Positions 8,482-16,223 of a stretch of 64,000 nucleotides of DNA are shown one piece after another; the first letter of the stretch is position 1; each line of letters opens with the position of its first letter. Origin of the DNA: Limibacterium fermenti (GTDB lineage Bacteria; Bacteroidota; Bacteroidia; Bacteroidales; Dysgonomonadaceae); the NCBI RefSeq assembly GCF_041902845.1, contig NZ_CP159486.1, forward strand, positions 1,860,001 to 1,924,000, in the 5' to 3' direction. The notes under the pieces are model-generated. The model saw only the letters and a program-made list of their open reading frames with translations. It did not search any database and was not told where the DNA came from. The position numbers and the translations under genes are program-made.

Positions 8482-8901
8482 ATGCCGTTTAAAGTGTCAA
8501 TGTGTAATGTGGGAGGAAATCTTTCCCAAAATGATAGAGATAAAGTTGAAAAAATACTTTATTTACTCGATGAGCCAGTGGTACAAATAGCACGTAATAA
8601 TAACTTTAGCTTAAAGAATGTTAGGCTTTATCAACCTATTCACTATGCTATTGTGGTATCGCAATTAGTCGTTGATGTATTTGCTTCAAATAAAAATGCA
8701 TCGGGAGTTCCATATGTTAGATTTCAAGATAATCGTCCAAACTTTATGTGCAATGCTGATGATGTTAAAAGACAATTGGAAGAAGTATTTGGTTTTGAGG
8801 ATATAATTCACTTCCTGTTTCCAACCAATTGGCTTGAAAATTTCAATGATATTAACATAACAGAGTTAGCAAAACAATTATATTCAGACAGAAATAAATA
8901 G
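8482..8901 (+). CDS. Hypothetical protein, middle gene of the HEPN cassette
   Basis: 139 residues, no family recognised. There is no signal peptide or transmembrane segment, so it should be cytoplasmic. The first part is polar (GGNLSQNDRDKVEKILYLL), the centre hydrophobic and beta/alpha-like (YAIVVSQLVVDVFAS) and the end acidic. A clear AAGGAG ribosome binding site precedes the ATG by about 9 bases, unusual for Bacteroidota and a hint of independent, efficient translation. It lies between the HEPN and deoxyribosyltransferase-like genes with gaps of 2 and 10 bases, so a shared function is likely. It could be an adaptor, antitoxin or sensor, but nothing in the sequence decides between these. 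Confidence 0.55.
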   Translation: MPFKVSMCNVGGNLSQNDRDKVEKILYLLDEPVVQIARNNNFSLKNVRLYQPIHYAIVVSQLVVDVFASNKNASGVPYVRFQDNRPNFMCNADDVKRQLEEVFGFEDIIHFLFPTNWLENFNDINITELAKQLYSDRNK

Positions 8902-8911
8902 AATTGATTTA

Positions 8912-9358
8912 ATGAATAAAATAGTCAAAATTAACCCAATTTTTAAAGGACGAGATTTTTTAAGGAATGACAATCTTTATTTTGTCTTATCTCCATTTAA
9001 AAATCCTTATAATATAATATTTAGTGATCATATTAAACCAACTATTGAACAGATACCTAATGCTATATGCTTAAGGGCAGATAATATTTATGGAAATAAA
9101 CCCATAATTGAAGATATTTGGAAAAGTATCAATGAAGCTTCAATTATTATTGCAGAACTGACGGAAAGAAACCCAAATGTATTTTATGAAGTAGGAATGG
9201 CTCATACTATCGGCAAGGAAGTGATATTAATTACTCAATCTATGGATGACGTTCCTTTTGATCTAAAGCATTTACGTTGTATAGTTTACGAATACACACC
9301 AAGAGGGTCTAAGTTGTTAGAACAAAATTTGATGAATACTATTCAACAAATAAAATAA
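8912..9358 (+). CDS. Nucleoside 2-deoxyribosyltransferase-like (TIR-related fold) protein
   Basis: 148 residues with the compact Rossmann-like layout of nucleoside 2-deoxyribosyltransferase superfamily proteins. Visible marks are FVLSPF near residue 25, the block SIIIAELTERNPNVFYEVG with the likely catalytic Glu at about residue 93, AHTIGKEVILITQ, and PFDLKHLRCIVYE. In this superfamily the conserved Glu attacks the N-glycosidic bond of nucleosides or nucleotides; relatives in bacterial immunity act as NAD- or nucleotide-degrading effectors. The real substrate cannot be read here. It is the last gene of the run starting with the type ISP gene; about 440 bases without genes follow. With the HEPN protein upstream, it makes a two-effector cassette plausible. 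Confidence 0.65.
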   Translation: MNKIVKINPIFKGRDFLRNDNLYFVLSPFKNPYNIIFSDHIKPTIEQIPNAICLRADNIYGNKPIIEDIWKSINEASIIIAELTERNPNVFYEVGMAHTIGKEVILITQSMDDVPFDLKHLRCIVYEYTPRGSKLLEQNLMNTIQQIK

Positions 9359-9798
9359 AAGTCATTTTTTAATATATTATGTTATTTGGCTGCAATAGGT
9401 CATGACAGTTAAAAAATTTAGTTTCAACGACTGCGATGTTTTAAAAAATTGGTACAAACTCGATACAAAATAAGAAATGCAACTTTCAATAAATCAGGTA
9501 AATACATTGAAAAAGGGCACTTTTAAGTAAGTATCTGATAATCAATAGAAAATAAATAGAACTTAAGTGAAAATTTGTACCGTTTATGTGGTAATTAATT
9601 TATAATTAATTAGTTGTATTTCCTGCATCGGAAAGTGAACATTTTAAATAGAGAAAGTCTTTCCTCATTCCAGACTTGGCATTGTTGACTTGCGCGCGTT
9701 TATTGCTGCTTTGCGGAGCCTCATTAGAACTATTTATGGGTCGAACTGTTATATGGAGAGCTAAATATTATTTGAATTTGTTCTAAATAAACAGATAA
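9359..9798. other. Gene-free AT-rich spacer, probable edge of the accessory island
   Basis: No convincing gene on either strand. The stretch separates AT-rich accessory DNA from the GC-richer pyruvate-dehydrogenase-type operon. It holds an 8-bp inverted pair GGTACAAA (9451-9458) / TTTGTACC (9574-9581) and a palindrome at 9592-9612. The inverted pair could be part of an attachment region, but without the far left end of the element this is only a possibility. No good TAnnTTTG promoter was found directly ahead of the E1alpha start. Confidence 0.5.
9592..9612. repeat. Perfect 9-bp inverted repeat
   Basis: TAATTAATT and AATTAATTA around TAT, a pure A/T palindrome in the spacer ahead of the E1alpha gene. 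It could be a protein-binding site or a weak terminator; function unknown. Confidence 0.6.
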
Positions 9799-10908
9799 AT
9801 GATCCAAAACGATTTACCTGCGATTTTTCGTGATTATAATCCTATAGAAAATAAAATGCTGCAAGTCATCGACAACGAAGGCCATGTGGTCGATCAAGAC
9901 CGGATGCCTGCATTGGATGATGAAACAATCATAGAGGCGTATAAACAGATGCTTTTTGAACGGACGGCCGATGAAATGGCGGTTTCTTATCAACGCCAGG
10001 GGCGGATGTATACGTATACGCCCAACCTGGGGCAGGAAGCGATCCATATCGCCGCCGGAATGAATATCCGCGACGATGATTGGCTTGTTCCTTCGTTTCG
10101 CGAATTAGGCACGCTGCTATCCAAAGGCGTTTCCCCGAAAGAGATGTTCCTGTTTTATCTCGGAAACGAACAGGGAGGCAGTTTTAAGCATCGGCCTCGT
10201 GTGTTGCCCATGTCCATCTCCATCGGAACGCAGTTGCACCATGCCGTCGGTATCGGATATTCCATCCGATATCAAAAAAAGGACAACGCCGTGTTCACGT
10301 TTGTCGGTGACGGGGGCACTTCGGAAGGCGATTTCAGCGAAGCGTTAAATTTCGCCGGCGTGTGGAAAGCCCCCGTAGTCTTCACGATACAAAACAATCA
10401 GTATGCCATCTCGGTACCGGTGAATGTGCAGACGAGTTCGGTTAATCTGGCGGTCAAATCGGTCGCCTTCGGTCTTCCCGGAATCAAGGTCGACGGCAAC
10501 GATTTTTTCGCGATGTATCTGGCTTATAAAACCGCGACGGAATATGCCCGGTCGGGTAAGGGTGCTGTGTTGATCGAAGCATTCACCTATCGTCGCGGCG
10601 CGCATACCACCTCGGATGATCCCTCGAAATACCGGAAGAAAGAGGAAGAAACGCTATGGGGACTTAACGATCCGCTTCTCCGTTTGAAGCGGTATATGGA
10701 AGTCAAAGGTGTGTGGAATCTCGATGAGGAGAAGCTCAGGGAAACGTATAAGTCACAGATCGACGCGCAGTTCGTGGAAGCGGAAAAGGCTAAAGCGTAT
10801 CCCTTAGGTGATGTGTTCGACTATATGTACACCGATATGCCGGATGAATTAAAAAGACAAAAGGCTGAATATGAACAATTCTTAAGTTGGAAGGAGAACA
10901 GACGATGA
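9799..10908 (+). CDS. pdhA: 2-oxoacid (pyruvate or branched-chain) dehydrogenase E1 component, alpha subunit
   Basis: 369 residues. With the beta subunit it decarboxylates a 2-oxoacid on thiamine diphosphate and passes the acyl group to lipoyl-E2. The thiamine-diphosphate motif runs from G170-D171-G (GDGGTSEGDFSEALNFA) to N199-N200 (TIQNNQYAIS), complete and correctly spaced. The TTSDDPSKYR loop near the C-terminal third is the phosphorylation-loop region typical of E1alpha. Length is normal. It overlaps the beta gene by 4 bases (ATGA), so the two are translationally coupled. Sequence alone does not separate pyruvate from branched-chain substrates; the symbol is tentative. Bacteroidales more often use pyruvate:ferredoxin oxidoreductase, so this complex is an addition or alternative. 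Confidence 0.88.
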   Translation: MIQNDLPAIFRDYNPIENKMLQVIDNEGHVVDQDRMPALDDETIIEAYKQMLFERTADEMAVSYQRQGRMYTYTPNLGQEAIHIAAGMNIRDDDWLVPSFRELGTLLSKGVSPKEMFLFYLGNEQGGSFKHRPRVLPMSISIGTQLHHAVGIGYSIRYQKKDNAVFTFVGDGGTSEGDFSEALNFAGVWKAPVVFTIQNNQYAISVPVNVQTSSVNLAVKSVAFGLPGIKVDGNDFFAMYLAYKTATEYARSGKGAVLIEAFTYRRGAHTTSDDPSKYRKKEEETLWGLNDPLLRLKRYMEVKGVWNLDEEKLRETYKSQIDAQFVEAEKAKAYPLGDVFDYMYTDMPDELKRQKAEYEQFLSWKENRR

Positions 10909-11882
10909 GCGTTATGACGATGGTAAAGGCGATTAACGATGCGCTGGATATCAAATTGAGTGAAGACAATCGTGTCGTTGTTTACGGAGAAGACGTAGGG
11001 GTGGAAGGAGGCGTTTTTCGCGTCACCGAAGGGTTGCAACGGAAACATGGCGCCGACCGTGTATTCGACTCGCCGCTGGCCGAATCGGGAATCGTGGGTG
11101 CTGCTTTGGGAATGGCCGTTTCGGGACTCAGGCCTGTGGTGGAGCTACAATTCGAAGGTTTCACCTTCCCTGCGTTTAACCAGATCGTGACCGGCATATC
11201 GCGTATGCAAAACCGTTCGCGCGGCAAGTTCAAGATGCCGGTGGTCATCCGTTTCCCCTATGGAGGCGGCGTGAATGCGCTGGAACATCATTCCGACAGC
11301 CCGGAAGCCCTTTTTGCCCATATCCCGGGACTGAGGGTCGTGATTCCGTCCACGCCACATGATGCAAAGGGTTTGTTGATCGCGGCTATCGAAAGTAACG
11401 ATCCGGTTGTTTTTATGGAGCCTAAACGAATTTATCGCGCCATCAAGCAAGAGGTGTCCGATGAAAAATTCTCTCTCCCGCTGGATAAGGCCCGGGTGGT
11501 TCAAGAGGGTACGGATATCACGGTAGTGGCTTTCGGAGCCATGATCCGTGAATGTCAAAAAGCGATTAAGATGGCGCAGGAGGCCGGCATTTCGGTCGAA
11601 CTGATCGATTTGCGCTCCATTTATCCCATCGACAGGGAAACGATCCGCAATTCGGTAAGGAAAACGGGGCGGGTGATTGTGGTGGCGGAGGCCAATGAGT
11701 CGTTCAGTGTAGGATCGGAACTGATAGCCGTAGTCAATGAGGAAGCCTTCCTGTATTTGGAAGCGCCGCCGCGACGCGTGATGGGTTTCGACACCGTTGT
11801 CCCGTTGGCGCAAGGCGAGAAGTATTTCATTATTTCGCCCGAGCGTATTTTTTATGAAATAGAAAAAAGCGTCACATTTTAA
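10905..11882 (+). CDS. pdhB: 2-oxoacid dehydrogenase E1 component, beta subunit
   Basis: 325 residues from the ATG at 10905, which shares ATGA with the alpha stop; the upstream TTG at 10887 is rejected because a GGAAGGAG-like ribosome binding site (about 10889-10896) fits the ATG. Family marks are YGEDVGVEGGVFRVT near the start, the pyrimidine-binding segment with E in VELQFEGFTFPAFNQI, and a C-terminal transketolase domain (VELIDLRSIYPID). It forms the alpha2beta2 E1 with the preceding gene product. It is followed by E2 after 11 bases, so E1alpha-E1beta-E2 is one operon. No E3 (lipoamide dehydrogenase) gene is present here, so E3 must be encoded elsewhere. Confidence 0.9.
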   Translation: MSVMTMVKAINDALDIKLSEDNRVVVYGEDVGVEGGVFRVTEGLQRKHGADRVFDSPLAESGIVGAALGMAVSGLRPVVELQFEGFTFPAFNQIVTGISRMQNRSRGKFKMPVVIRFPYGGGVNALEHHSDSPEALFAHIPGLRVVIPSTPHDAKGLLIAAIESNDPVVFMEPKRIYRAIKQEVSDEKFSLPLDKARVVQEGTDITVVAFGAMIRECQKAIKMAQEAGISVELIDLRSIYPIDRETIRNSVRKTGRVIVVAEANESFSVGSELIAVVNEEAFLYLEAPPRRVMGFDTVVPLAQGEKYFIISPERIFYEIEKSVTF

Positions 11883-11893
11883 GTCATGATGAT

Positions 11894-13117
11894 ATGAAAT
11901 TTACATTTAATTTCCCCGATTTAGGAGAAGGTTTGGAAGAAGGAACCCTGATGGAGTGGCTGGTTTCGGAAGGAGACGAAGTGAAAGTGGGCGATACGAT
12001 CGCACAGATGGAAACCGACAAGTTGGTGGCCGATATCCCTTCGCCTAAAAGCGGAAAGATCATAGCCCGGTATGGGAATCCGGGCGATATAATTCCTGTG
12101 GGCGCCCCGTTGGTAGATATCGAAGTGGAGGCAGAAGACAGCGCTTCGGTCGTTGGTACGATGGAACTGTCGGGCGAGGACGATTTGCTCGCCTCGAGCG
12201 ATGAGGGATCTTCTCAAACGCAAAAGGCGGAGCAACGACCGGGCAAAGCGCTTGCCACGCCCCTTGCCCGAGCCATGGCTAAAGAAATGGGCATCGACAT
12301 CAACGAAGTGCCGGGAAGCGGGCCCGAAGGAAGAGTGAAGAAAGAGGATATTCTGAATTTTCATACTTCCTCTCAATTCAATACGGATAAAAAAGAAACC
12401 AACCTTGAGCACACCGAAGAAGTCACATATCAACCTCTTACGCAAATAAGAAAAACCATTGCTCGAAATATGCTTCACTCCCTGCAAAGTGCCGCACAAT
12501 TATCGATATTTGAAGAAGTCGAGATATCCGGATTGAAAAAGGTTATCGCGAAATATAAACGGGAGTTTGCGGATAGGGGCGCCAAACTCACTTATCTTCC
12601 CTTCATCGTGAAAGCGGTGGCGCAGGCATTAAAACAGCACCCGCAACTCAATTCTCAAATCGACATGGAAAACAACCGGATGATTGTCCGCAATCGTATC
12701 CACATCGCTATTGCCGTGGATGCGCCCGACGGATTGGTGGTTCCCGTAATTCGCGATGCCGACCGCTTGTCGATCTTCGAAACCGCCCGGCAGATAGGCG
12801 TGCTGGCTGCTAAGGCGCGCGAGCGCAAACTGACGTTGGAGGACCTGAAAGACGGCTCGTTTACCGTTACCAGTTTCGGTTCTATCGGCGGTATTTTTGC
12901 GACGCCGATACTCAACTATCCGCAAGCCGGCATCCTGGGTATCGGGCGCATCCTGAAAACCCCCATTGTAAAAGACGACGAAATAACGGTGGGACACATC
13001 CTGCCGCTTTCGCTCACCGTCGACCACCGTATCGTGGACGGGGGAGAAACCGCCCGCTTCATCAGCAATGTAATGGAATACCTTTCCGATCCGATGCTGT
13101 TCTTAATGAGAGAATAG
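11894..13117 (+). CDS. Dihydrolipoamide acyltransferase (E2) of the 2-oxoacid dehydrogenase complex
   Basis: 407 residues, one lipoyl domain. Residues 1-80 are the biotinyl-lipoyl domain with the lipoylated K43 in METDKLVAD. A flexible acidic/Ser/Gln linker follows, then the E1/E3-binding domain around 120-155 (ATPLARAMAKEMGIDINEVPGSG begins there, shown by its LARAMAKEMGID and GPEGRVKKED parts). The catalytic domain is about 175-405 and ends with H378-R-I-V-D382-G383-G, the chloramphenicol-acetyltransferase-like active site. It moves the acyl group from lipoate to CoA and forms the core of the complex. It is the third gene of the operon; an AAA ATPase gene follows after 26 bases. Gene symbol left open because the substrate is unsettled. 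Confidence 0.9.
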   Translation: MKFTFNFPDLGEGLEEGTLMEWLVSEGDEVKVGDTIAQMETDKLVADIPSPKSGKIIARYGNPGDIIPVGAPLVDIEVEAEDSASVVGTMELSGEDDLLASSDEGSSQTQKAEQRPGKALATPLARAMAKEMGIDINEVPGSGPEGRVKKEDILNFHTSSQFNTDKKETNLEHTEEVTYQPLTQIRKTIARNMLHSLQSAAQLSIFEEVEISGLKKVIAKYKREFADRGAKLTYLPFIVKAVAQALKQHPQLNSQIDMENNRMIVRNRIHIAIAVDAPDGLVVPVIRDADRLSIFETARQIGVLAAKARERKLTLEDLKDGSFTVTSFGSIGGIFATPILNYPQAGILGIGRILKTPIVKDDEITVGHILPLSLTVDHRIVDGGETARFISNVMEYLSDPMLFLMRE

Positions 13118-13143
13118 AGACTAACCATGTTAATACCGGAGAT

Positions 13144-14100
13144 ATGATTTATCTGAAAGAATTTACATTGATGGACGAGGATGCCACTTATTACAATGGA
13201 TGGGATTCCATTGTCCGGCAGGATACCCAGGACGAGCATTATCCGCTCGGACTATTTGCTTTAAAACTTCAGGAAATCGATTTTGATGATATTACCGTCT
13301 TCTACGGCGGCAACGGTTCCGGTAAAAGCACCTTGCTCAATCTCATCACCGAAACGCTCGATATTCAACGTTCGGGAAAATACAACCGGACAAAGATGTT
13401 CGACTTTTTTGTCAAGAACAACCGTTACGAACTGAATGATATAAAGAATGTTCCGTTAAGCAGTAAATTTATTGCTTCGGATGATGTTTTCAAACACATT
13501 TTGAGCGTACGGGAAGAAAACAGCCGGATCAGGAACAGGAAAAGCAGCGAAAGCGATTACTACGATGAAGTGAAAAACAGTTCTTATACCGACTATTGGG
13601 ATAACGGCGTCCATTTGGATATGGAAGACCGGGAGGGAATCGATGCGTTCCGGAAGTTCGTCGATGGACGCTCGAAATCCAAACGCCGGTTTGTGCGCGA
13701 TAGAGCCGGCGAATTGCAACGCCAGTTTTCCAACGGCGAAAACGCCCTGATATATTTCGACAAGCAAATCGAGGAAAATGCGCTTTATTTGCTCGATGAA
13801 CCTGAAAACAGTATGTCGCCTCAATTTCAGCTCCAATTGAAAACGTTGATAGAAGATTCCGTACGCTTTAAAAACTGTCAGTTTATCATCGCCTCCCATT
13901 CGCCGTTTATACTTTCATTGGAGAATGCCAAAATCTATAATCTCGATGCCGAACCCGTTACGGTGGAAAAGTGGTATCAACTGGAAAATATGAAAATCTA
14001 TTACGAGTTTTTTAAATTATTCCGGTACAATTTCGAGGCGGGTAAGGCGGAAGAAGATTCTCACCTTTCAGAAAAACATATTCCTCCTCGAAAGCATTGA
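13144..14100 (+). CDS. AAA family ATPase (ABC/SMC-like fold)
   Basis: 318 residues. Walker A is G55-G-N-G-S-G-K61-S (YGGNGSGKSTLLNLI), Walker B is LLD218-E219-PENSMSP, and a following SHSPF histidine switch is present (ASHSPFIL). A central charged insertion (about 120-190) sits between the nucleotide-binding halves, as in stand-alone ATPases of the AAA_21 / OLD-like group. There is no membrane segment and no fused nuclease domain. Proteins of this kind act in DNA repair, retron or abortive-infection systems, or with unknown partners. It is 26 bases after E2 and may be co-transcribed, but a metabolic link is not evident. Function uncertain. Confidence 0.75.
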   Translation: MIYLKEFTLMDEDATYYNGWDSIVRQDTQDEHYPLGLFALKLQEIDFDDITVFYGGNGSGKSTLLNLITETLDIQRSGKYNRTKMFDFFVKNNRYELNDIKNVPLSSKFIASDDVFKHILSVREENSRIRNRKSSESDYYDEVKNSSYTDYWDNGVHLDMEDREGIDAFRKFVDGRSKSKRRFVRDRAGELQRQFSNGENALIYFDKQIEENALYLLDEPENSMSPQFQLQLKTLIEDSVRFKNCQFIIASHSPFILSLENAKIYNLDAEPVTVEKWYQLENMKIYYEFFKLFRYNFEAGKAEEDSHLSEKHIPPRKH

Positions 14101-14207
14101 AATTCGCATGTGCACACTCCTTAATACGAAGTTTTCTTTCTGAAGAACGGGGGGTGGATTCCACCATCCAGTCGAGGATGATCGTATTTATATTAGGTTA
14201 TTGAACG

Positions 14208-14242
14208 CATCACGGGTGTCGATTGAAACGGCACCCGTGATG
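14208..14242. repeat. 11-bp inverted repeat in the spacer
   Basis: CATCACGGGTG and CACCCGTGATG around a 13-base loop. No T-run follows, so a simple intrinsic terminator is unlikely; it may be an RNA hairpin or attenuator after the AAA ATPase gene. A smaller hairpin, GGTGGA / TCCACC, lies at 14153-14165. Confidence 0.6.
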
Positions 14243-14396
14243 AAGACACCGTGAATGAATGTGAATAATATTGCTTGTATGTGCAATAAAGTATAAATTA
14301 TCGTCTTTTTCTTCAAATAGTTGCCTCTTTGGGAATAACATATCGGGGCTTTTCGTATCTTCGCTTCTGTTAACAACTTATTTAAATTTATTGGTT

Positions 14397-15125
14397 ATGA
14401 TTATGATTAAAAGAATTTATAAAGGCAAAGACGTGGAAATGCTCACGACTAACGATATCATGATCGACAATGCCATTGCCGACCAGGTTTTTCTTTCATC
14501 CAAACGCTCAACATGGACAATAGAGTTTTTCACGGGTCTTAAAACACGTATCGGAAACGCCTTTACCCACTATTTAGGTATTGATAGCGACGCGCAGCAA
14601 CGCTTGGCTACAAGAACACTTTATGCACTGGTTACTTCCGCTATCGACGATTTGTCTGAAGTGAAGATCCAGATCGGGGAAGATTACAAACCCGACAAGC
14701 CCCGCCGCAACGAACTCTTGAAGTTGTTGGGCTACACGGCTCATTTCAACAAAGCGCGCGCCAAAGACCAGGAAGCCCTTGTCGAACTGCTGGCACATTT
14801 CAAAACAGGCCTTACGGAAGAAATAAAAACGGAGTTGACCACTAAAGGAACTTCCGCCGAGACGCTCGACCGCATCGTAGGGTATGCCGATCCGATCAAG
14901 CAAGCCAACGAGACGCAGGAAGTTCTGAAAGGCGACAGCAAAAGTGTTTCAGCCGAAGCGGTTACGGAGTTCAATGCCATCTACAGCGAGTGCATTTCCA
15001 TCGGCAAGATCGCTGCAAACTTTCACAAAGGCGATGCCGTGATGCGCGACAAGTTTTCGTATTCCAAAATACTGAAGAGTTTGAACGCCGCTCCGCGAAA
15101 GAAAGAAGAGAAAGAGGAAAAGTAA
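14397..15125 (+). CDS. Hypothetical helical protein, Bacteroidota type
   Basis: 242 residues from the ATG at 14397 (a second ATG at 14403 is equally possible). The longer open frame that starts at 14271 runs through the hairpin-bearing spacer and is not used. No signal peptide and no membrane helices. The protein is rich in alternating charged helical stretches and ends in a lysine/glutamate tail (APRKKEEKEEK). It looks like a cytoplasmic all-helical protein; no catalytic motif or family is recognised. A TATCTTCG box at 14356-14363 resembles a Bacteroidota -7 element, but the nearest TTTG lies 24 bases upstream, a poor spacing. The gene stands alone. Confidence 0.6.
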   Translation: MIMIKRIYKGKDVEMLTTNDIMIDNAIADQVFLSSKRSTWTIEFFTGLKTRIGNAFTHYLGIDSDAQQRLATRTLYALVTSAIDDLSEVKIQIGEDYKPDKPRRNELLKLLGYTAHFNKARAKDQEALVELLAHFKTGLTEEIKTELTTKGTSAETLDRIVGYADPIKQANETQEVLKGDSKSVSAEAVTEFNAIYSECISIGKIAANFHKGDAVMRDKFSYSKILKSLNAAPRKKEEKEEK

Positions 15126-15315
15126 GATATTACTATTATGCTTTATATGTGAAATTTCACTCAGACATCAATTATAAATAAGAATGCACGGATATGCTTT
15201 CTACATAGTTTCATTTGTAGAGCCATTATTTTTTCGAATAAAATGGGAAAGATGAATCCTGTCCTTGCTACTTATCTCATGATTAAAGGTTTATAAAATT
15301 ATTCTGAGATATAAT

Positions 15316-15646
15316 ATGCAACAGATAAATAGAAAGACACTTACCTTTTTTACAATGGTTGTTTCTGCTCAAGAAAACTATGAGCAGAAATTAATAGATC
15401 TCTTAACAACTGGACATTTTTGATAATGATACATCGATAGTGTTTAACGGTGTAAAGTTACCTATATTAAAGTTTAATAGTAAGATAGTTCTCGCGAAAG
15501 AAGATAACGTGATTGAGATCTATTCGCTGCCGGGGCAATCAGTTCCCGGGACGTTTGACGGACATATAGGATACCCTTTTTTCAGGAATTTGGGAAAGAA
15601 GATTCTACTTGATTTCGATAATATGCGCATTGATATTATTGAATGA
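15316..15646 (+). pseudogene. Broken retropepsin-like aspartyl protease gene
   Basis: Two pieces in different frames. From ATG 15316 a signal-like start (MQQINRKTLTFFTMVVSAQE) runs on to KLIDLLTTGHF and stops at TGA 15422. In the next frame, without its own good start, a stretch beginning FDNDTSIVFNGV continues to FDGHIGYPFFRN and KKILLDFDNMRIDI and ends at 15646. The second piece matches the C-terminal end of retropepsin-like aspartyl proteases (the GhIGypff...ILDf..m.i.i pattern); the first looks like their N-terminus. Total length is far below the family's 300 to 450 residues and the active-site DTG segment is absent, so most of the middle is deleted. A dead remnant. Confidence 0.6.
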
Positions 15647-15693
15647 ATAGAATGAATCCAATTCGGTAGTAGCCATCCTACACTTTTAGCAAA

Positions 15694-15924
15694 TTTCCGA
15701 AAGTGTAGAATATGTTCTCGAAACAGTTGTACATGTTTCCGAAGGTATTTTTTATGTTTCCGCTACTATTTCTCATGTTTTAGAAAGTGCTGCACATGTT
15801 TCCGAAAGTATTTTTTACCTTTCCGAAACCGTTTCTCATGTTATCGCCTGACATTTTTATATAGTAGAAAGAGCTGCGCACGTTTCCGCTAACGTTGCAC
15901 ATGTTTTCGAAACACTCTTTTTTC
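15694..15924. repeat. 21-base-period degenerate intergenic array (locus A)
   Basis: The core TTTCCGA (or a close variant) recurs at 15694, 15715, 15736, 15757, 15778, 15799, 15820, 15841, 15862, 15883 and 15904, always exactly 21 bases apart. Typical units contain ATGTTTCCGAAAGTA. Individual units differ by several bases, yet there is no insertion or deletion across 11 periods. The array fills the 577-base gap between the protease remnant and mutA. No open frame of gene quality crosses it; the rest of the gap (15925-16075) shows nothing recognisable. Confidence 0.85.
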
Positions 15925-16075
15925 TCCGCTGAGGAAACAATGCTGTCGTAGAAAAAGAAGATGATAACGCCATATGGTAATCCCGCAAATCATAAGGTTG
16001 CCGGTCAAAGTAAAAAACATCGATGGGAATTCTTGAAATATAGTTAAGGAGAATGAATAAACGGACGGAAAAATC

Positions 16076-16106
16076 TTTTATAAACAAACAAATTATCGTA
16101 CTTTTG
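16076..16106 (+). promoter_or_regulatory. Promoter for the methylmalonyl-CoA mutase operon
   Basis: TACTTTTG (16099-16106) fits the Bacteroidota -7 element TAnnTTTG, with TTTT (16076-16079) 19 bases upstream as a one-mismatch -33 element. Transcription would start near 16112, giving a 5' leader of about 110 bases. No cobalamin riboswitch was recognised in that leader. Confidence 0.6.
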
Positions 16107-16223
16107 TGATTGTGTAAAATAAAAACAGAAATAGTCCGACCTACTACCGGAAAACTTCTGGTTGGAGCAAAGAACAATACACAAGCATGCAAGAAAAACG
16201 TCGAAATAATAAATATAAAACTT

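Noticed and set aside
14271..14396. N-terminal extension of the hypothetical gene at 14397
   Set aside because: It runs through an unconserved spacer and a promoter-like box; the ATG at 14397 is more likely.
15440..15646. 68-residue plus-strand open frame as an intact small gene
   Set aside because: It only fits the tail of a retropepsin-like protein, starts at a GTG without context and lacks the catalytic part.
16107..16223. Cobalamin riboswitch ahead of mutA
   Set aside because: The leader is short and lacks a recognisable B12-box or long stem; no support.
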